The notes: generated by a model from the letters alone, not told the origin. A stretch of 64,000 bases of DNA from an uncultured Bacteroidales bacterium (GCA_900317845.1 ONII01000011.1:218897-282896), one strand, 5' to 3'; positions 34,377-44,538 are shown, counted from the first letter of the stretch. Program-made: numbers and translations.

Positions 34377-35417
34377 CTATGCAGAGTATTCTTTTATGTG
34401 CTGTTCCTGGGAAAGGCGGCACACCAGGAGGCGGTCTTTGGACTGCGCAACAATGTATCCGTCAAGACCTTCCACCACTACGGTCTTCTCCCCTGCCGTG
34501 TGCACAAAGCAGTTTCGGCAGTCGAACAGGCGTACGTCCGGACCGATCACCGTATTGCCGTCCTCGTCCGGGGTAAGGTGCGTCATGATGCTTCCCCAGC
34601 TGCCAAGGTCGCTCCAGGCCAGGTCTTCCGCAATCACATAGATGCGCGGACTCTTTTCCATCACGGCATAGTCGATGGAGATTTTCTCGCAGGTGGGGAA
34701 CAGGCGGCGGAGCTCCTCCTGCTCCCCGGGGGTGAAGAGCGCCAATTTCAGTTCATCCATGACAGCGGCGATTTGCGGCGCATAGGCACGGAGTTCCGCC
34801 ACAATGGTGTTCACATTCCACACAAAGATGCCGGCGTTCCAGAAATAATGACCGTCCTCCAGGTACTGAATGGCCGTATCCAGATCCGGCTTTTCCTTGA
34901 ATTCGCTCACCTTAACCAGCTGACCATGAAGCGCTTCCGTAGCGTGGATATAGCCATAGCCGGTCTCCGGACGGGTGGGAGCAATGCCCACGGTGACAAT
35001 GGCGTCCCGCTCTGCGGTAAACTCCAGGGCTTTGGAAATTACCTCCGTGAAGGCCTCGGTTTTGAGCACGAGGGCATCGGCCGGAGTGACCACAATATTG
35101 GCCTCAGGGTCCTGCTGCTGGATTTTCCAGGAGGCATACGCAATGCAGGGCGCGGTGTTACGTCCTTCCGGCTCTGCCAGAATCTGGCTTTCCGGGATGT
35201 CCGGAAGCTGCTGCTTTACCAGCGGGACATACTTCTCCCCCGTTACCACCCAGAAATGCTGCGGCTGGCAAACGGGCGAAAACCGGTCCACGGTGAGCTG
35301 GAGCAAACTGCGCCCAACTCCCAGTACATCAATAAACTGCTTGGGAACGTCCGGCGTGGACAGCGGCCAAAGCCTGCTGCCAATTCCCCCGGCCATAATA
35401 ACTACGTGTGTGTTCAT
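34377..35417 (-). CDS. manC: Mannose-1-phosphate guanylyltransferase
   Basis: A 346-residue nucleotidyltransferase making GDP-mannose from mannose 1-phosphate and GTP, for capsule, O-antigen or GDP-fucose. The N-terminal pyrophosphorylase signature GGIGSRLWPLS (residues 11-21) and the substrate-binding ILAEPEGRNTAPCI and FKEKPD motifs are present. It is a single-domain enzyme without the C-terminal isomerase part of bifunctional forms. It is monocistronic with its own promoter; no polysaccharide cluster is adjacent. Confidence 0.92.
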   Translation of the reverse strand: MNTHVVIMAGGIGSRLWPLSTPDVPKQFIDVLGVGRSLLQLTVDRFSPVCQPQHFWVVTGEKYVPLVKQQLPDIPESQILAEPEGRNTAPCIAYASWKIQQQDPEANIVVTPADALVLKTEAFTEVISKALEFTAERDAIVTVGIAPTRPETGYGYIHATEALHGQLVKVSEFKEKPDLDTAIQYLEDGHYFWNAGIFVWNVNTIVAELRAYAPQIAAVMDELKLALFTPGEQEELRRLFPTCEKISIDYAVMEKSPRIYVIAEDLAWSDLGSWGSIMTHLTPDEDGNTVIGPDVRLFDCRNCFVHTAGEKTVVVEGLDGYIVAQSKDRLLVCRLSQEQHIKEYSA

Positions 35418-35436
35418 CGTTTCAGTGTTAGAGTTA

Positions 35437-35444
35437 CAAAGATA
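35437..35444 (-). promoter_or_regulatory. -7 box of manC
   Basis: TATCTTTG on the minus strand, 19 bases before the manC ATG; it lies directly behind the terminator of the upstream operon. Confidence 0.65.
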
Positions 35445-35446
35445 CG

Positions 35447-35476
35447 AAAAAAGCCCGACTTGCGCCAGGCTTTTTC
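35447..35476 (-). terminator. Terminator of the nfeD-flotillin-HTH operon
   Basis: An 8-bp stem AAAAAGCC/GGCTTTTT (35448-35455 and 35468-35475), with T-runs on both strands, placed right after the HTH stop codon. Confidence 0.8.
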
Positions 35477-35477
35477 G

Positions 35478-35687
35478 CTACTTTTCTGACTGGAACTCCA
35501 GCAGGTCTCCCGGCTGGCAGTCCAGCGCTTTGCAGAGGCTTTCCAGGGTGGACAATCGCACGGCTTTTGCCTTGCCGCACTTCAGGATGGAGAGGTTGGC
35601 CGGCGTGATGCCCACTTTCTGTGCCAGCTCGCCGGAGGACATTTTCCGGCGGGCCAGCATGACATCGATATTGGTGATGATGGGCAT
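35478..35687 (-). CDS. Small Xre-family helix-turn-helix regulator
   Basis: A 69-residue one-domain HTH protein (Cro/C1 type): MSSGELAQKVGITPANLSILK forms the helix-turn-helix (about residues 16-36), preceded by a short beta-like start (MPIITNIDVMLARRK). Proteins of this size resemble the YozG group, which usually sits beside a small DUF2975 membrane protein; none is present. Instead it is the last gene of the nfeD-flotillin operon, 6 bases after the flotillin stop. Its target is unknown. Confidence 0.85.
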   Translation of the reverse strand: MPIITNIDVMLARRKMSSGELAQKVGITPANLSILKCGKAKAVRLSTLESLCKALDCQPGDLLEFQSEK

Positions 35688-35693
35688 AAGCGC

Positions 35694-37052
35694 TTACTCC
35701 TGAGCCACTTGCTCCTCCGGTTTCCCCTTCAGGTACGACGGCAGTTCCATGCCGGCCATCTTGAAGAGTTCGTCCAGCGGAGGTACGCTCTTCATCATCC
35801 CGGAAATGAAGTTGGAAGTGGCGGTTTTGCCGTCGGCGCCGTTGCCGGTATCCCAGACGGTTACCTTGTCGATGTTGATGCCCTTGACGGCCTCTACCTG
35901 GGTCTTCACCAGTTCCGGCAGCTTGTCTGCAATCATCATGAGCACAGCCTTCTGGGCGTCGCCTTCTGCGGCGGTTACCAGGTTCTTGAAACCATCGGCC
36001 TGCTTGGTGAGGATTTCCAGCATACCGCGGGCCTGGGCGTCCATCTTGGCGTAAATGGCATCGGCTTCACCTTTTGCCTTGCGGCGGATTTGCTCGGCTT
36101 CGGCCTCGGCCTCAATGATTTTCTTTTCCTTGTCAATCTCGGCAGCAACCACAATGTTGGCCTTCTGTGTGGCCTCCTCGCGGGCGGCACGGGCCAGTTC
36201 GGCGTCGCGCTCGCTCTGGTAGGCTTCTTCGAGGGCCTTGGCGGCCTGCACCTTTTCTGCAGCTACGGCCAGGCGGGTTGCTTCTGCCGTTTTCTGGCGG
36301 CGCAGGGCATCGGAATTGGCAATCTCGATCTTGGCGTTGTTTTCACCCTTCACGGCGTCGGCATCGGCGGCGGCCACGTTGATACGGGTGTCTTTATCGG
36401 CCATGGCCTTACCGGTTTCACCGTAGCGGTTTTGCTCCGCCACGCTCTTCTTGGCGTCGTTGATGGCCTTGGCGGCGGCTTCCTTACCCAGGGCCTCGAT
36501 GTAGCCGGATTCGTCACGGATATCGGTTACGTTCACGTTAATGAGGCGAAGGCCAATCTTGCGAAGTTCCGCTTCTACGTTGGTGGACACGTTGGCGAGG
36601 AATTTATCGCGGTCTGCGTTGATTTCCTCGATGTCCATGGTGGCAATCACCAGACGGAGCTGACCGAAGAGGATATCCGTGGCGATATTCTGGATGCTGT
36701 CTACGCTCAGGCCCAGCAGGCGCTCGGCGGCGTTGGTCATGCTTTCCGGCTCAGTGGAGATACCCACGGTAAAGCGGCAGGGAACGTCTACGCGGATGTT
36801 CTGCTTGGACAGGGCGTTGGTGAGGTTGCATTCAATGGAGATGGGCTTGAGGTCCAGGTAGGCATAGTCCTGGAAAACAGGCCAGATGAAGGCGGCGCCG
36901 CCATGGACACACTTGGCCGAGGCCATGCGGCCGGTTTTACCGTAGATAACCAGGATTTTGTCCGAGGGGCAGCGACGATAGCGCTTGAGGATGGCCGCGA
37001 GGGTTACGAACAGCACGGCCGCCAGAATGAGAATCAGGGTTAGTGTAGGCAT
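35694..37052 (-). CDS. floA-like: Flotillin-family (SPFH) membrane scaffold protein
   Basis: A 452-residue flotillin of the FloT/YuaG type. One N-terminal transmembrane segment (about 3-22) precedes an SPFH domain (about 28-195), then a long alanine- and glutamate-rich coiled coil (about 195-340; repeated AEA, KA and EE patterns), and a C-terminal tail with conserved AVKGINIDKVTVWDTG. Flotillins organise membrane microdomains and oligomerise. It starts 3 bases after the NfeD-like gene, its usual partner, and is followed by a small HTH gene. Confidence 0.9.
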   Translation of the reverse strand: MPTLTLILILAAVLFVTLAAILKRYRRCPSDKILVIYGKTGRMASAKCVHGGAAFIWPVFQDYAYLDLKPISIECNLTNALSKQNIRVDVPCRFTVGISTEPESMTNAAERLLGLSVDSIQNIATDILFGQLRLVIATMDIEEINADRDKFLANVSTNVEAELRKIGLRLINVNVTDIRDESGYIEALGKEAAAKAINDAKKSVAEQNRYGETGKAMADKDTRINVAAADADAVKGENNAKIEIANSDALRRQKTAEATRLAVAAEKVQAAKALEEAYQSERDAELARAAREEATQKANIVVAAEIDKEKKIIEAEAEAEQIRRKAKGEADAIYAKMDAQARGMLEILTKQADGFKNLVTAAEGDAQKAVLMMIADKLPELVKTQVEAVKGINIDKVTVWDTGNGADGKTATSNFISGMMKSVPPLDELFKMAGMELPSYLKGKPEEQVAQE

Positions 37053-37055
37053 AAT

Positions 37056-37664
37056 TTATACGGTATAAGAGTTAATTTCTTCTACTAAAACGGTATTGGC
37101 GTCCAGGGCGTCCACGACGCGGATGGGGGTGCCGGTCTTGAGGGCTTCTTCGCTCTCGGTGAGGGCGTCGTACTCGCGCACGCTACCGGCAATGGTGATT
37201 TGCACCTTACCGGCGCCGCTGCGTGCGGCCGGGATGGGAAGGTACACCTTTCCCTCGCAGCCTGCAGCCTGCTTTTGCACGTTGATGTTGCCGCTCTGCT
37301 GCATGGAAGAGAGCCATTTGAACAGGTACATCACGGCCGCCACCAGCGCAACGCCAATGAGGGCCGATACCAGAATGAGCAGGGCGGTGGAAGGGATGCT
37401 GTCCTGCAGCAGGATGGCGCTCCAGCCAAAGCCCAGGCAGAAGTTCACAAAGTTGCGGAACGTGTACAGGTTGGAGCCCCCCTCTATATTAGAAAGGTCT
37501 CCGCCATCCATGCCGGTGTCGATGTCCGTGTCGAAGTCTGCGTCGGCATCGGCTCCGATGAAGGTGAGGATGCTCTGGATGACAAACAGGACAGACGCGA
37601 CCAGCGTAACGGTCCACAGAATTTTCATCATTAGGCTGAGTCCAGCCCACCAAGTAGCAATCAT
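37056..37664 (-). CDS. NfeD-like (YuaF-type) membrane protein
   Basis: A 202-residue flotillin partner. Three or four hydrophobic segments (about 13-38, 75-95, 95-118) precede a C-terminal OB-fold NfeD domain (about 130-200; GCEGKVYLPIPAARSGAGK, then PIRVVDALDANTVLVEEI). An acidic Asp-rich stretch (about 39-55) lies between helices. Genomic pairing of NfeD with SPFH proteins is well known. It is the first gene of the three-gene operon. Confidence 0.85.
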   Translation of the reverse strand: MIATWWAGLSLMMKILWTVTLVASVLFVIQSILTFIGADADADFDTDIDTGMDGGDLSNIEGGSNLYTFRNFVNFCLGFGWSAILLQDSIPSTALLILVSALIGVALVAAVMYLFKWLSSMQQSGNINVQKQAAGCEGKVYLPIPAARSGAGKVQITIAGSVREYDALTESEEALKTGTPIRVVDALDANTVLVEEINSYTV

Positions 37665-37690
37665 AAGGCTTTCGTTTTTGGTTTGTATGG

Positions 37691-37698
37691 CAAATATA
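37691..37698 (-). promoter_or_regulatory. -7 box of the nfeD-flotillin-HTH operon
   Basis: TATATTTG on the minus strand, 26 bases before the nfeD ATG, in an AT-rich stretch; TTGC about 18 bases upstream may serve as the -33 element. Confidence 0.6.
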
Positions 37699-37821
37699 AT
37701 AAATAATTATCGAATTGCAATAAAAATTTAAAAAAATTTGTACGCTGGTCTTATTACCCAGTTCTTTCCGACAGATGTGCCCTGTTACATAACTCGCTGA
37801 GTATGCGCCGATTAAATGATT

Positions 37822-37848
37822 GGACGGGGTCCCAAGCGGGCCCCGTCC
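37822..37848. terminator. GC-rich hairpin between nfeD and the esterase gene
   Basis: GGACGGGG-T-CCC ... GGG-CCCCGTCC forms an 11-bp stem with one bulge and a four-base loop. There is no U-tract on either strand, so termination is unproven. The remaining bases of the 37699-37898 gap show no gene. Confidence 0.5.
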
Positions 37849-37898
37849 ATTGTGCTAAATAACTGATAGATAACAAGTTGTGCAACACGCAACAAACA

Positions 37899-38705
37899 CT
37901 ACATTGCCTCCCCGAAGAATTTCAGGTGAAGCGGAAGCACCCAGGTCCAGTAGGTCCAGGTGTGGGCTTCCGGAGAATAGAGTTCCACATAGCTCAGGCC
38001 CGACGCCTTGAGCGCAGCGGCGAACTCCTCCGTGGCGGGCAGGAATTTGTCCTGGAGGCCGCAGGAAACCACGATGAGCTTAGGTGCATCGGCACAGATT
38101 TCCCTTACGCGGCCCAGGCGGTTGACGGCCGACTGCGCCGCCACCACCGGGTCCTCAATGTCCTCCACGCCAAGGATGGCAGGAATAATCTGTTTGGAGC
38201 CGCCGGAATGGTGCAGGGCCAGGATACCACTCATGGAGCCGGCGCCGCGAAAGCGTTCCGGATGGTCCAGGAACAGGTTCATGGCGCCGTGACCGCCCAT
38301 GGACAGACCGTCGATGAAGGTCTTCTCCGGCGAAAAGCCGTAGCGCGCGTCCAGGGTGGGCCAGCACTCCTCCCAGAAGAAGGTGCGCCACTGCATGTTT
38401 TCCGCTTTGGCGTCGTTCAGGTACCAGCTCTTGTAGAAGCCGTCCGGGCAGATAATACGGAAACCGGTGGCATCGCACACGGCCTGCAGGTCCATGTGAC
38501 GGCTCCAGTCTGCATAACAGCCACTGTAGCCGTGCAGGAGGAACAGCGTGGGAAGTTCCCGCGCCATGATTTGGGAGGCCGGCGAGAACACCAGCACGGA
38601 GTCATTGCAGTGCAAATTCTCCGAAGGGAAAACCACCAGCTCCTGGGCTTTCAGGGGCAGCAGCCCTGCCAGGAGGGCCACTGCCAGTGCATAAAATTTT
38701 CTCAT
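37899..38705 (-). CDS. Exported alpha/beta-hydrolase esterase (FrmB/esterase D family)
   Basis: A 268-residue serine esterase with a cleavable signal peptide (cut after LKAQ, about residue 21). The oxyanion region LLHGYSG and nucleophile elbow GLSMGGHGA (serine near residue 135) fit the tributyrin-esterase / S-formylglutathione-hydrolase group; the catalytic His is likely in SPEAHTWTYW. Exported Bacteroidetes members often remove acetyl or feruloyl groups from glycans, but the substrate is not evident. It starts 4 bases after the M16 protease gene, so both form one operon. Confidence 0.83.
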   Translation of the reverse strand: MRKFYALAVALLAGLLPLKAQELVVFPSENLHCNDSVLVFSPASQIMARELPTLFLLHGYSGCYADWSRHMDLQAVCDATGFRIICPDGFYKSWYLNDAKAENMQWRTFFWEECWPTLDARYGFSPEKTFIDGLSMGGHGAMNLFLDHPERFRGAGSMSGILALHHSGGSKQIIPAILGVEDIEDPVVAAQSAVNRLGRVREICADAPKLIVVSCGLQDKFLPATEEFAAALKASGLSYVELYSPEAHTWTYWTWVLPLHLKFFGEAM

Positions 38706-38709
38706 ACTG

Positions 38710-41598
38710 TTAATAGCCGAAGATTTCTTCCAGGGACACCTGTTTCACAGGACCCAGGGTTTTGAGGAAGTCCATATCCAGGTCCTTAGTGTCTCCCAGA
38801 ATGGCATAATGATAGGTACGGCCCTTGATCCACTTGGCGTGGGTGGCACGAAGATCATCCATCGTGAGGGCATCCACCTTCTGGAAAATCTGCTTTTCAC
38901 GCGGCTCGCTCAGGCCCAATTCCTTGGCAGCCAGATAGCTATAGAGGACACGCTCCCCTTTCACGCGCTGGGTGCGGAGCTTACCCAGAATGGCGGCCTT
39001 GGCGATTTCCAGGTTCTCGGGTGCCTCCGGCAGGGTTTCAATAATCTCATCGAAGCCTTCGCAGGCCTTTTTGAGTTTGTCGTTCTGCGAGGCAATGTAG
39101 GCCCGGAAGGAATAGGTGTCCCCCGCAAAGGTGGGGTCTGACAGGCGGGCGCCGGCGCCATAGGCCAGGGCACGGGATTCGCGCATTTCCTGGAACACGA
39201 TGGCGTTCATGCCGCCGCCGTAGTACTCGTTAAAGAGTTCAATAGCAGGGTCTTCCTCCAGGTCCAGCGTCTCTCCCCTGTCCGAATACTGCACGTAGTT
39301 GAACTGACGGGCATCGTAATGGGCCACAATCACCTCCTTGGACGGGGTGAGCTGCTTGACGGCGTGCGTCTTCACCAGCGGCTGCAGGTCTGTGACCGGA
39401 TGCACCTTAGATAGCATTTCCTTCACCTCTTCCAGCGAAGCGGGACCATAATAGAGGATGGTGTGCTGCTTGCCCAGCAGGCTTTCGCCCGAAGCGAGCA
39501 CCTGGGCCGATGTCAGGGCCTGGAGCTGCCCGTTGTTGAGCGTTCCGGCCTTGATATACTCGGGGCCATAGGTCAGGTACTGCTGCAAGGCGCTGCTGCA
39601 GGCGCGCTGGTTTTTCTTGGCATCGGCCCGGCCGCGCAGGAGGTCGGCCTTCAGTTCTGCCAGCACGGTCTCGTCCGGCTGCGCATTACGAAGCTGATAC
39701 TCATAGGTTTCCAGGGCGTCGGAGAGGTTTTCGCTCAGGCCCGTAACGGAGATGACGGTGGTATTGCCACCCACACGGAAGGCCTGCGAACAAGCGAGGC
39801 TATACATGCGCGTGGAGAAAGCATCCAGGCTGTATTTGTCCGAGCCCAGGTAGCCCAGATAGTCCGAGGTAACCTCCAGCACAGGGTCGTTGTCCGAGCC
39901 GCAGTCGTAGCGGAAACTCAGCGAGGCAATGTCGTTCTGCACATTCTTCTTGTACAGCAGCGGCAGGCCCTGGAAGTCGCTCACGGTCATGTCCTTTTCA
40001 AAGTCCACAAACACAGGGTCGATGGGAGCCGGCTCGGAGGCGGCGATGGCTGCCAGGAAGGCGCTCTGCTTGTCCCGGTTGGTGGCGATGGGGGTAATCT
40101 TGGGGGCGTCAATCTTCTTGATGCTCTTGTCCTCGCCCAGGTGCTTGAACACTACGGCGTAGCTTTCCGGCTTTAGGTACTCATTGGCCCAGGCCACGAC
40201 ATCGGCCTTGGTGATTTTGGCAATGCGGTCCAGCCGGCCCACTTCCCACTCCCAGGAAGTGCCGTTGATGAACGAATTCATGAACTGGGATACGCGGGAA
40301 CGGTTGGAAACCAGTCCCTGCATGTGCTGCAGTTTGTAATTGGCCTTGGCGGCCTCTACCAGTTCCTCGGAGAAATCTCCCTTACGCAGCTTCTCCACTT
40401 CTCCCAGCAGGAGGTCCAGCACCTGCTGGAGGGTCTGTCCTTCCTTGGGCATGGCCTCTGCCAGCATCAGCCCCCAGTCGGAGCGGTTGTACGGGAAGAT
40501 AAAGCCACCCAGGAAAGCCTGCGTGTTAACAAGGTCCAGATCTACCAGGCCGGCATTTCCGTTATACAGCACGGAGCTCACAATCTCTGACAGCTCGCTT
40601 TCCGGGAAACTTTCACCGGGGGTGCGCCAGCCCAGCATAACAAACTCTGCGTCAAAACCATACACGTCCTTCACCTTGGGAGCGGTGATGGGTTCCTCTG
40701 CGGGGATGCTGCGCTCCGGGAGGGCCGGATTGGGTTTCCATGCGCCAAAGTATTTTTCGATGGTCTTCACCATCTGGTCCGGATCGAAGTCGCCGGAGAG
40801 GCAGATGGCCACGTTGTTGGGCACATAGTACGTATCTTTCTGATAGCGAATGGCTTTAAGCGACGGATTCTTCAGGTGATCCTGCGTGCCGATTACCGTC
40901 TGCGTGCCATACGGATGGTGCACAAAGAGCATGCTGTCCAGCGCGTCGATGGCCTTTTCGCTGTCGTCCGTCAGGCCCATGTTCTTTTCCTCGTACACCG
41001 CCTCCAGTTCCGTGTGGAAACCGCGGAACACGCAGTTCATGAAACGATCGGCCTGGATTTTGGCCCAGTTTTCCACCTGGTTGGAAGGGATTTCCTCCAC
41101 GTAGCAGGTGACATCGTTGCTGGTGAAGGCGTTGGAGCCTTCCGAACCGATGATGCTCATGAGTTTGTCGTACTCGTTGGGAATGGCAATTTGGGAGGCT
41201 TCCTGGCTCACGGCATCAATTTCGCGGTACAGGGCGTCGCGCTCTGCCGGGTCCGTAAGGGTGCGGTACACCTCATACAGGCTGTCGATTTTGGCCAGGT
41301 AAGGTTTCTCCGCCTCATAGTCCTGCGTACCAAACTGCTCCGTCCCCTTGAACATCATGTGCTCCAGGTAGTGGGCAAGGCCGGTATTGTCGGCAGGATC
41401 GTCCTTTCCGCCGGCATGCACGGCAATGTACGTCTGGATACGGGGTTCATCCTTGTTGACGGTCATGTACACCTTGAGTCCGTTGTCAAGCGTGTAAATC
41501 TTGGCCTGCAGCGGGTCCCCTTTCACGGTCTCGTACCGAGACGAGCAAGCGGAGAAAGCCAGGGCCGACAGGGCCAGCAGAAGAAAATAACGTTTCAT
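38710..41598 (-). CDS. M16 (pitrilysin/insulinase) zinc protease lipoprotein
   Basis: A 962-residue exported protease with two M16 units. The lipobox ends at Cys18 (FSAC). The inverted zinc motif HYLEH (HxxEH) lies at residues 76-80, with the distal glutamate in the [11 protein letters not shown] helix about 75 residues later. The C-terminal half is the inactive M16_C repeat that closes the chamber. These enzymes cut peptides of limited size. The gene heads a two-gene unit with the esterase and is divergent from tyrS. Confidence 0.92.
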   Translation of the reverse strand: MKRYFLLLALSALAFSACSSRYETVKGDPLQAKIYTLDNGLKVYMTVNKDEPRIQTYIAVHAGGKDDPADNTGLAHYLEHMMFKGTEQFGTQDYEAEKPYLAKIDSLYEVYRTLTDPAERDALYREIDAVSQEASQIAIPNEYDKLMSIIGSEGSNAFTSNDVTCYVEEIPSNQVENWAKIQADRFMNCVFRGFHTELEAVYEEKNMGLTDDSEKAIDALDSMLFVHHPYGTQTVIGTQDHLKNPSLKAIRYQKDTYYVPNNVAICLSGDFDPDQMVKTIEKYFGAWKPNPALPERSIPAEEPITAPKVKDVYGFDAEFVMLGWRTPGESFPESELSEIVSSVLYNGNAGLVDLDLVNTQAFLGGFIFPYNRSDWGLMLAEAMPKEGQTLQQVLDLLLGEVEKLRKGDFSEELVEAAKANYKLQHMQGLVSNRSRVSQFMNSFINGTSWEWEVGRLDRIAKITKADVVAWANEYLKPESYAVVFKHLGEDKSIKKIDAPKITPIATNRDKQSAFLAAIAASEPAPIDPVFVDFEKDMTVSDFQGLPLLYKKNVQNDIASLSFRYDCGSDNDPVLEVTSDYLGYLGSDKYSLDAFSTRMYSLACSQAFRVGGNTTVISVTGLSENLSDALETYEYQLRNAQPDETVLAELKADLLRGRADAKKNQRACSSALQQYLTYGPEYIKAGTLNNGQLQALTSAQVLASGESLLGKQHTILYYGPASLEEVKEMLSKVHPVTDLQPLVKTHAVKQLTPSKEVIVAHYDARQFNYVQYSDRGETLDLEEDPAIELFNEYYGGGMNAIVFQEMRESRALAYGAGARLSDPTFAGDTYSFRAYIASQNDKLKKACEGFDEIIETLPEAPENLEIAKAAILGKLRTQRVKGERVLYSYLAAKELGLSEPREKQIFQKVDALTMDDLRATHAKWIKGRTYHYAILGDTKDLDMDFLKTLGPVKQVSLEEIFGY

Positions 41599-41659
41599 AG
41601 CTATAAAGTGTTAATAGATTCGAACTTGCGTACAAACGCAAAATTACACATTTTTTTCG

Positions 41660-41667
41660 TATCTTTG
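41660..41667 (+). promoter_or_regulatory. -7 box of the tyrS operon
   Basis: TATCTTTG, 30 bases before the tyrS ATG at 41698; the only strong box in the 41599-41697 gap. Confidence 0.65.
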
Positions 41668-41697
41668 TACGATTATACGAAAAAGGAAAAACGCAAT

Positions 41698-42984
41698 ATG
41701 AAGAATTTTGTTGAAGAGCTCAAGTGGAGAGGCATGATCCAGGACATCATGCCCGGAACGGAAGAAAAACTGATGGAAGGCCCGCAGGCTGCGTACGTGG
41801 GCATTGACCCCACGGCGGATTCCCTGCACATCGGCCACCTGGTAAGCGTAATGATCCTCAAGCATTTCCAGAGTTGCGGCCACAAGCCGTACGCCCTGGT
41901 GGGCGGTGCCACCGGCATGATCGGAGACCCTTCCATGAAAAGCGCAGAGCGCAACCTCCTGGACGAAGCCACCCTCAACCATAACGTGGCCTGTATCAAG
42001 GCCCAGCTCTCCCGCTTCCTGGATTTTGATTCGGACGCGCCCAACCGCGCAGAGCTGGTGAACAACTACGACTGGATGAAGGACTACAGCTTCATCAATT
42101 TCATCCGCGATATTGGCAAGCACATCACCGTCAACTACATGATGGCCAAGGATTCCGTGAAAAAGCGCCTTTCCCGCGACAGCTCGGAAGGCATGTCCTT
42201 CACCGAATTCAGCTACCAGCTCATGCAGGGCTATGACTTCTACTGGCTGTGGAAAAACAAGGGCTGCGTGCTGCAGCTGGGCGGTTCCGACCAATGGGGT
42301 AACATCACCACCGGTACGGAACTCATCCGCCGCATGGACGGCGGCACGGCCTTCGCCCTCACCTGCCCCCTCATCCGCAAGGCCGACGGCACTAAATTCG
42401 GCAAAACGGAAAAAGGCAATATCTGGCTGGATGCAGAGCGCACCTCGCCCTACGAATTCTATCAGTTCTGGCTCAACGTGGCGGACGATGATGCAGAGCG
42501 CTACATCAAGATTTTCACCCTGCTGGACCGCCCCACCATCGAAAGCCTCATTGAGGAGCACCGTCAGGATCCCGGCCAGCGCAAGCTGCAGAAGGTCCTG
42601 GCCAAGGAGGTTACCATCATGTGCCACGGGCAGGAAGCCTACGACAACGCCGTAGCCGCCTCCCAGATGCTGTTCAGCGGTAACTCCGAGGCCCTTCGCA
42701 AACTGGACGAGAAAACCTTCCTGGCCGTGTTCGGGGACGTCCCTTCCTTTGACATCGACAAGGCGGAGCTCCCGTGCAACATCCTGGACCTGCTGGCTGT
42801 AAAAACCGCCATCCTCCCCTCCAAGGGAGAGGCCCGCAAAATGGTGCAGGGCAATGGCATCGCCATCAATAAGGACAAAGTGACGGATATCAATGCCCTT
42901 GTCACGGAGGCCGATATCGTCAACGGCCACTACATCCTGGCCCAGAAGGGCAAGAAGAACTATTTCATTATCAACGTAAAATAA
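41698..42984 (+). CDS. tyrS: Tyrosyl-tRNA synthetase
   Basis: A 428-residue class I synthetase charging tRNA-Tyr. HIGH appears as SLHIGHL, and the second signature is KFGKTE, the bacterial TyrRS form of KMSKS. The tyrosine-binding [11 protein letters not shown] is intact, and the C-terminal S4-like RNA-binding domain starts near residue 360. Longer in-frame starts run antisense into the M16 gene and across the promoter. It overlaps rbfA by one base (TAATG). Confidence 0.96.
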   Translation: MKNFVEELKWRGMIQDIMPGTEEKLMEGPQAAYVGIDPTADSLHIGHLVSVMILKHFQSCGHKPYALVGGATGMIGDPSMKSAERNLLDEATLNHNVACIKAQLSRFLDFDSDAPNRAELVNNYDWMKDYSFINFIRDIGKHITVNYMMAKDSVKKRLSRDSSEGMSFTEFSYQLMQGYDFYWLWKNKGCVLQLGGSDQWGNITTGTELIRRMDGGTAFALTCPLIRKADGTKFGKTEKGNIWLDAERTSPYEFYQFWLNVADDDAERYIKIFTLLDRPTIESLIEEHRQDPGQRKLQKVLAKEVTIMCHGQEAYDNAVAASQMLFSGNSEALRKLDEKTFLAVFGDVPSFDIDKAELPCNILDLLAVKTAILPSKGEARKMVQGNGIAINKDKVTDINALVTEADIVNGHYILAQKGKKNYFIINVK

Positions 42985-43331
42985 TGGAAAAACCTGCAAG
43001 CACAAGGCAGCTTAAGGTTGCCCGCGAAATCCAAAAGGACCTGGCGGAGATCATCCGGGCCAAGGGCATGGCCACCTTTGGCGGCGCCCTGGTAACCGTG
43101 AGCGAGGTCCGTGTGAGCCCGGACCTGTCGGTGGCCAAAGTGTTCGTGAGCATTTTCCCCTCGGACAAACAGCCTGCCGTTATGGACTGGTTCCAGGAGA
43201 ACAACAAAGCGCTCCGCGGAGAACTGGGTCACGTGGTGGCCAAGCAGTTCCGCATTGTTCCGGAGCTCATTTTCCTACTGGACACCACCCTGGATTACGC
43301 CGAGCATATTGAGGAACTCCTGAAAAAGTAG
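42984..43331 (+). CDS. rbfA: Ribosome-binding factor A
   Basis: A 115-residue KH-like protein needed for 30S maturation and cold adaptation. The conserved start TRQLKVAREIQKDLAEII and the later VRVSPDLSVAKVFVS match RbfA. The ATG overlaps the tyrS stop. The TAG stop is immediately followed by a short repeat that also contains the next gene's start codon. Confidence 0.92.
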   Translation: MEKPASTRQLKVAREIQKDLAEIIRAKGMATFGGALVTVSEVRVSPDLSVAKVFVSIFPSDKQPAVMDWFQENNKALRGELGHVVAKQFRIVPELIFLLDTTLDYAEHIEELLKK

Positions 43332-43355
43332 ATTCTTCGCTACGCTCAGAATGAC
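43331..43355. repeat. Short repeat unit of the 'HSERSEES' type at a gene start
   Basis: 25 bases whose reverse complement reads GTCATTCTGAGCGTAGCGAA..., almost identical to a short repeat known from many bacterial genomes and often mistranslated as HSERSEES. It lies exactly between the rbfA stop and the lolC/E-like start; the start ATG (43351-43353) is inside it. Confidence 0.6.
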
Positions 43356-44538
43356 CACGCTGCCGCTCAGAATCGCCCTCCGCTACCTGTTTTCCCGGAA
43401 ATCGTACCATGTCATTAACATGATTTCGGGAATCGGTGCTGCGGGTATGGCCATCGGGACGGCGGCGCTTGTTGTGATTCTTTCCGTCTTTAACGGCTTC
43501 GATTCGCTTGTCAGCCAATCGCTTACGGACGCCCATCCGGACCTCGTGATTAAACCGGCCACCGGAAAAGTCTTCCGGCCGGACAGCCTCTCCTGGCTGG
43601 TGGAGGAGCCCTCCATCGTCCGGCTCTCCAGCGTGCTGGAAGACCAAGCCTTCCTCTCCTGCGACGGGAAACAGGGGCTGGTGCTGGTAAAAGGCGTAGA
43701 CCTGGCAGCCGAGGAAGAATCGCCCCTGAAGGCCCATATGATAGACGGCGTGTGGCAGCTCCACCGCGGAGACCGTGCCATGGCCGTTGCCGGGGCCGGC
43801 CTGGCTGCCCAGTTGGGCCTCAATCCCCGTTTTCTTGCCCCGTTGGAGCTCCACTACCCTTCCCGCACGGAAGCCATTTCGCTGGCCAATCCCGCCGCCT
43901 CGCTCCGCTCGGTGAAACTGGGCCTTGCCGGCGTACTGTCCGTCAGCTCGGAGCTGGATGCCAAACTCCTGGTGGTGCCCATCGGCACAGTCCGGGAACT
44001 GCTGGGGTATGAGACGGAAGTATCGGCCCTGGAAATCTGGGCCGCACCGGAACAGGCCCAAGCCTTGCAGAAGGCCCTTCAGGAGCGCCTGGGGACCCAT
44101 TTCCGCGTGCTGGACCGCTACCAGCAAAATGCGTCGGTGTACAAGATGATGCGCTACGAAAAACTGGCCATTTTCCTCATTCTTATCTTTGTGGTGCTCA
44201 TCATCGCCTTCAATATTTACAGTTCGCTCAGGATGCTTGTCATCGAGAAAGAGGCCGATATCGCCACGCTGCGCAGCATGGGCGCTACGGACTCCCTGGT
44301 GCGCCGCATCTTCCGCCTGGAAGGCTGGCTGGTGTCCCTCGTGGGCATCGTCATCGGCCTGGTGCTGGGCGTCGCGCTGGTACTCCTGCAGCAACAGCTG
44401 GGCCTGGTGCCCATGCCGGGCAATTTCATTGTCGATGCCTACCCGGTGGTGCTCCGCGCCTCGGACCTCCTCTGGACCGTGGCCGGCGTTGCGCTTATCG
44501 GCTATCTGATGGCCCTTCTTCCCACACGAAAGATATGA
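43351..44538 (+). CDS. FtsX-like permease, LolC/LolE family
   Basis: A 395-residue MacB/FtsX-type permease with four transmembrane helices: one at the N-terminus (about 25-50) and three at the C-terminus (about 270-295, 325-350, 365-390) around a large periplasmic domain. RYLFSRKS and LSVFNGFD are typical of LolC/E, which extracts lipoproteins from the inner membrane and passes them to LolA. The ATPase (LolD) is not in the window. rbfA followed by this gene is a common Bacteroidetes order. The stop overlaps the next ATG (ATGA). Confidence 0.87.
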   Translation: MTTLPLRIALRYLFSRKSYHVINMISGIGAAGMAIGTAALVVILSVFNGFDSLVSQSLTDAHPDLVIKPATGKVFRPDSLSWLVEEPSIVRLSSVLEDQAFLSCDGKQGLVLVKGVDLAAEEESPLKAHMIDGVWQLHRGDRAMAVAGAGLAAQLGLNPRFLAPLELHYPSRTEAISLANPAASLRSVKLGLAGVLSVSSELDAKLLVVPIGTVRELLGYETEVSALEIWAAPEQAQALQKALQERLGTHFRVLDRYQQNASVYKMMRYEKLAIFLILIFVVLIIAFNIYSSLRMLVIEKEADIATLRSMGATDSLVRRIFRLEGWLVSLVGIVIGLVLGVALVLLQQQLGLVPMPGNFIVDAYPVVLRASDLLWTVAGVALIGYLMALLPTRKI

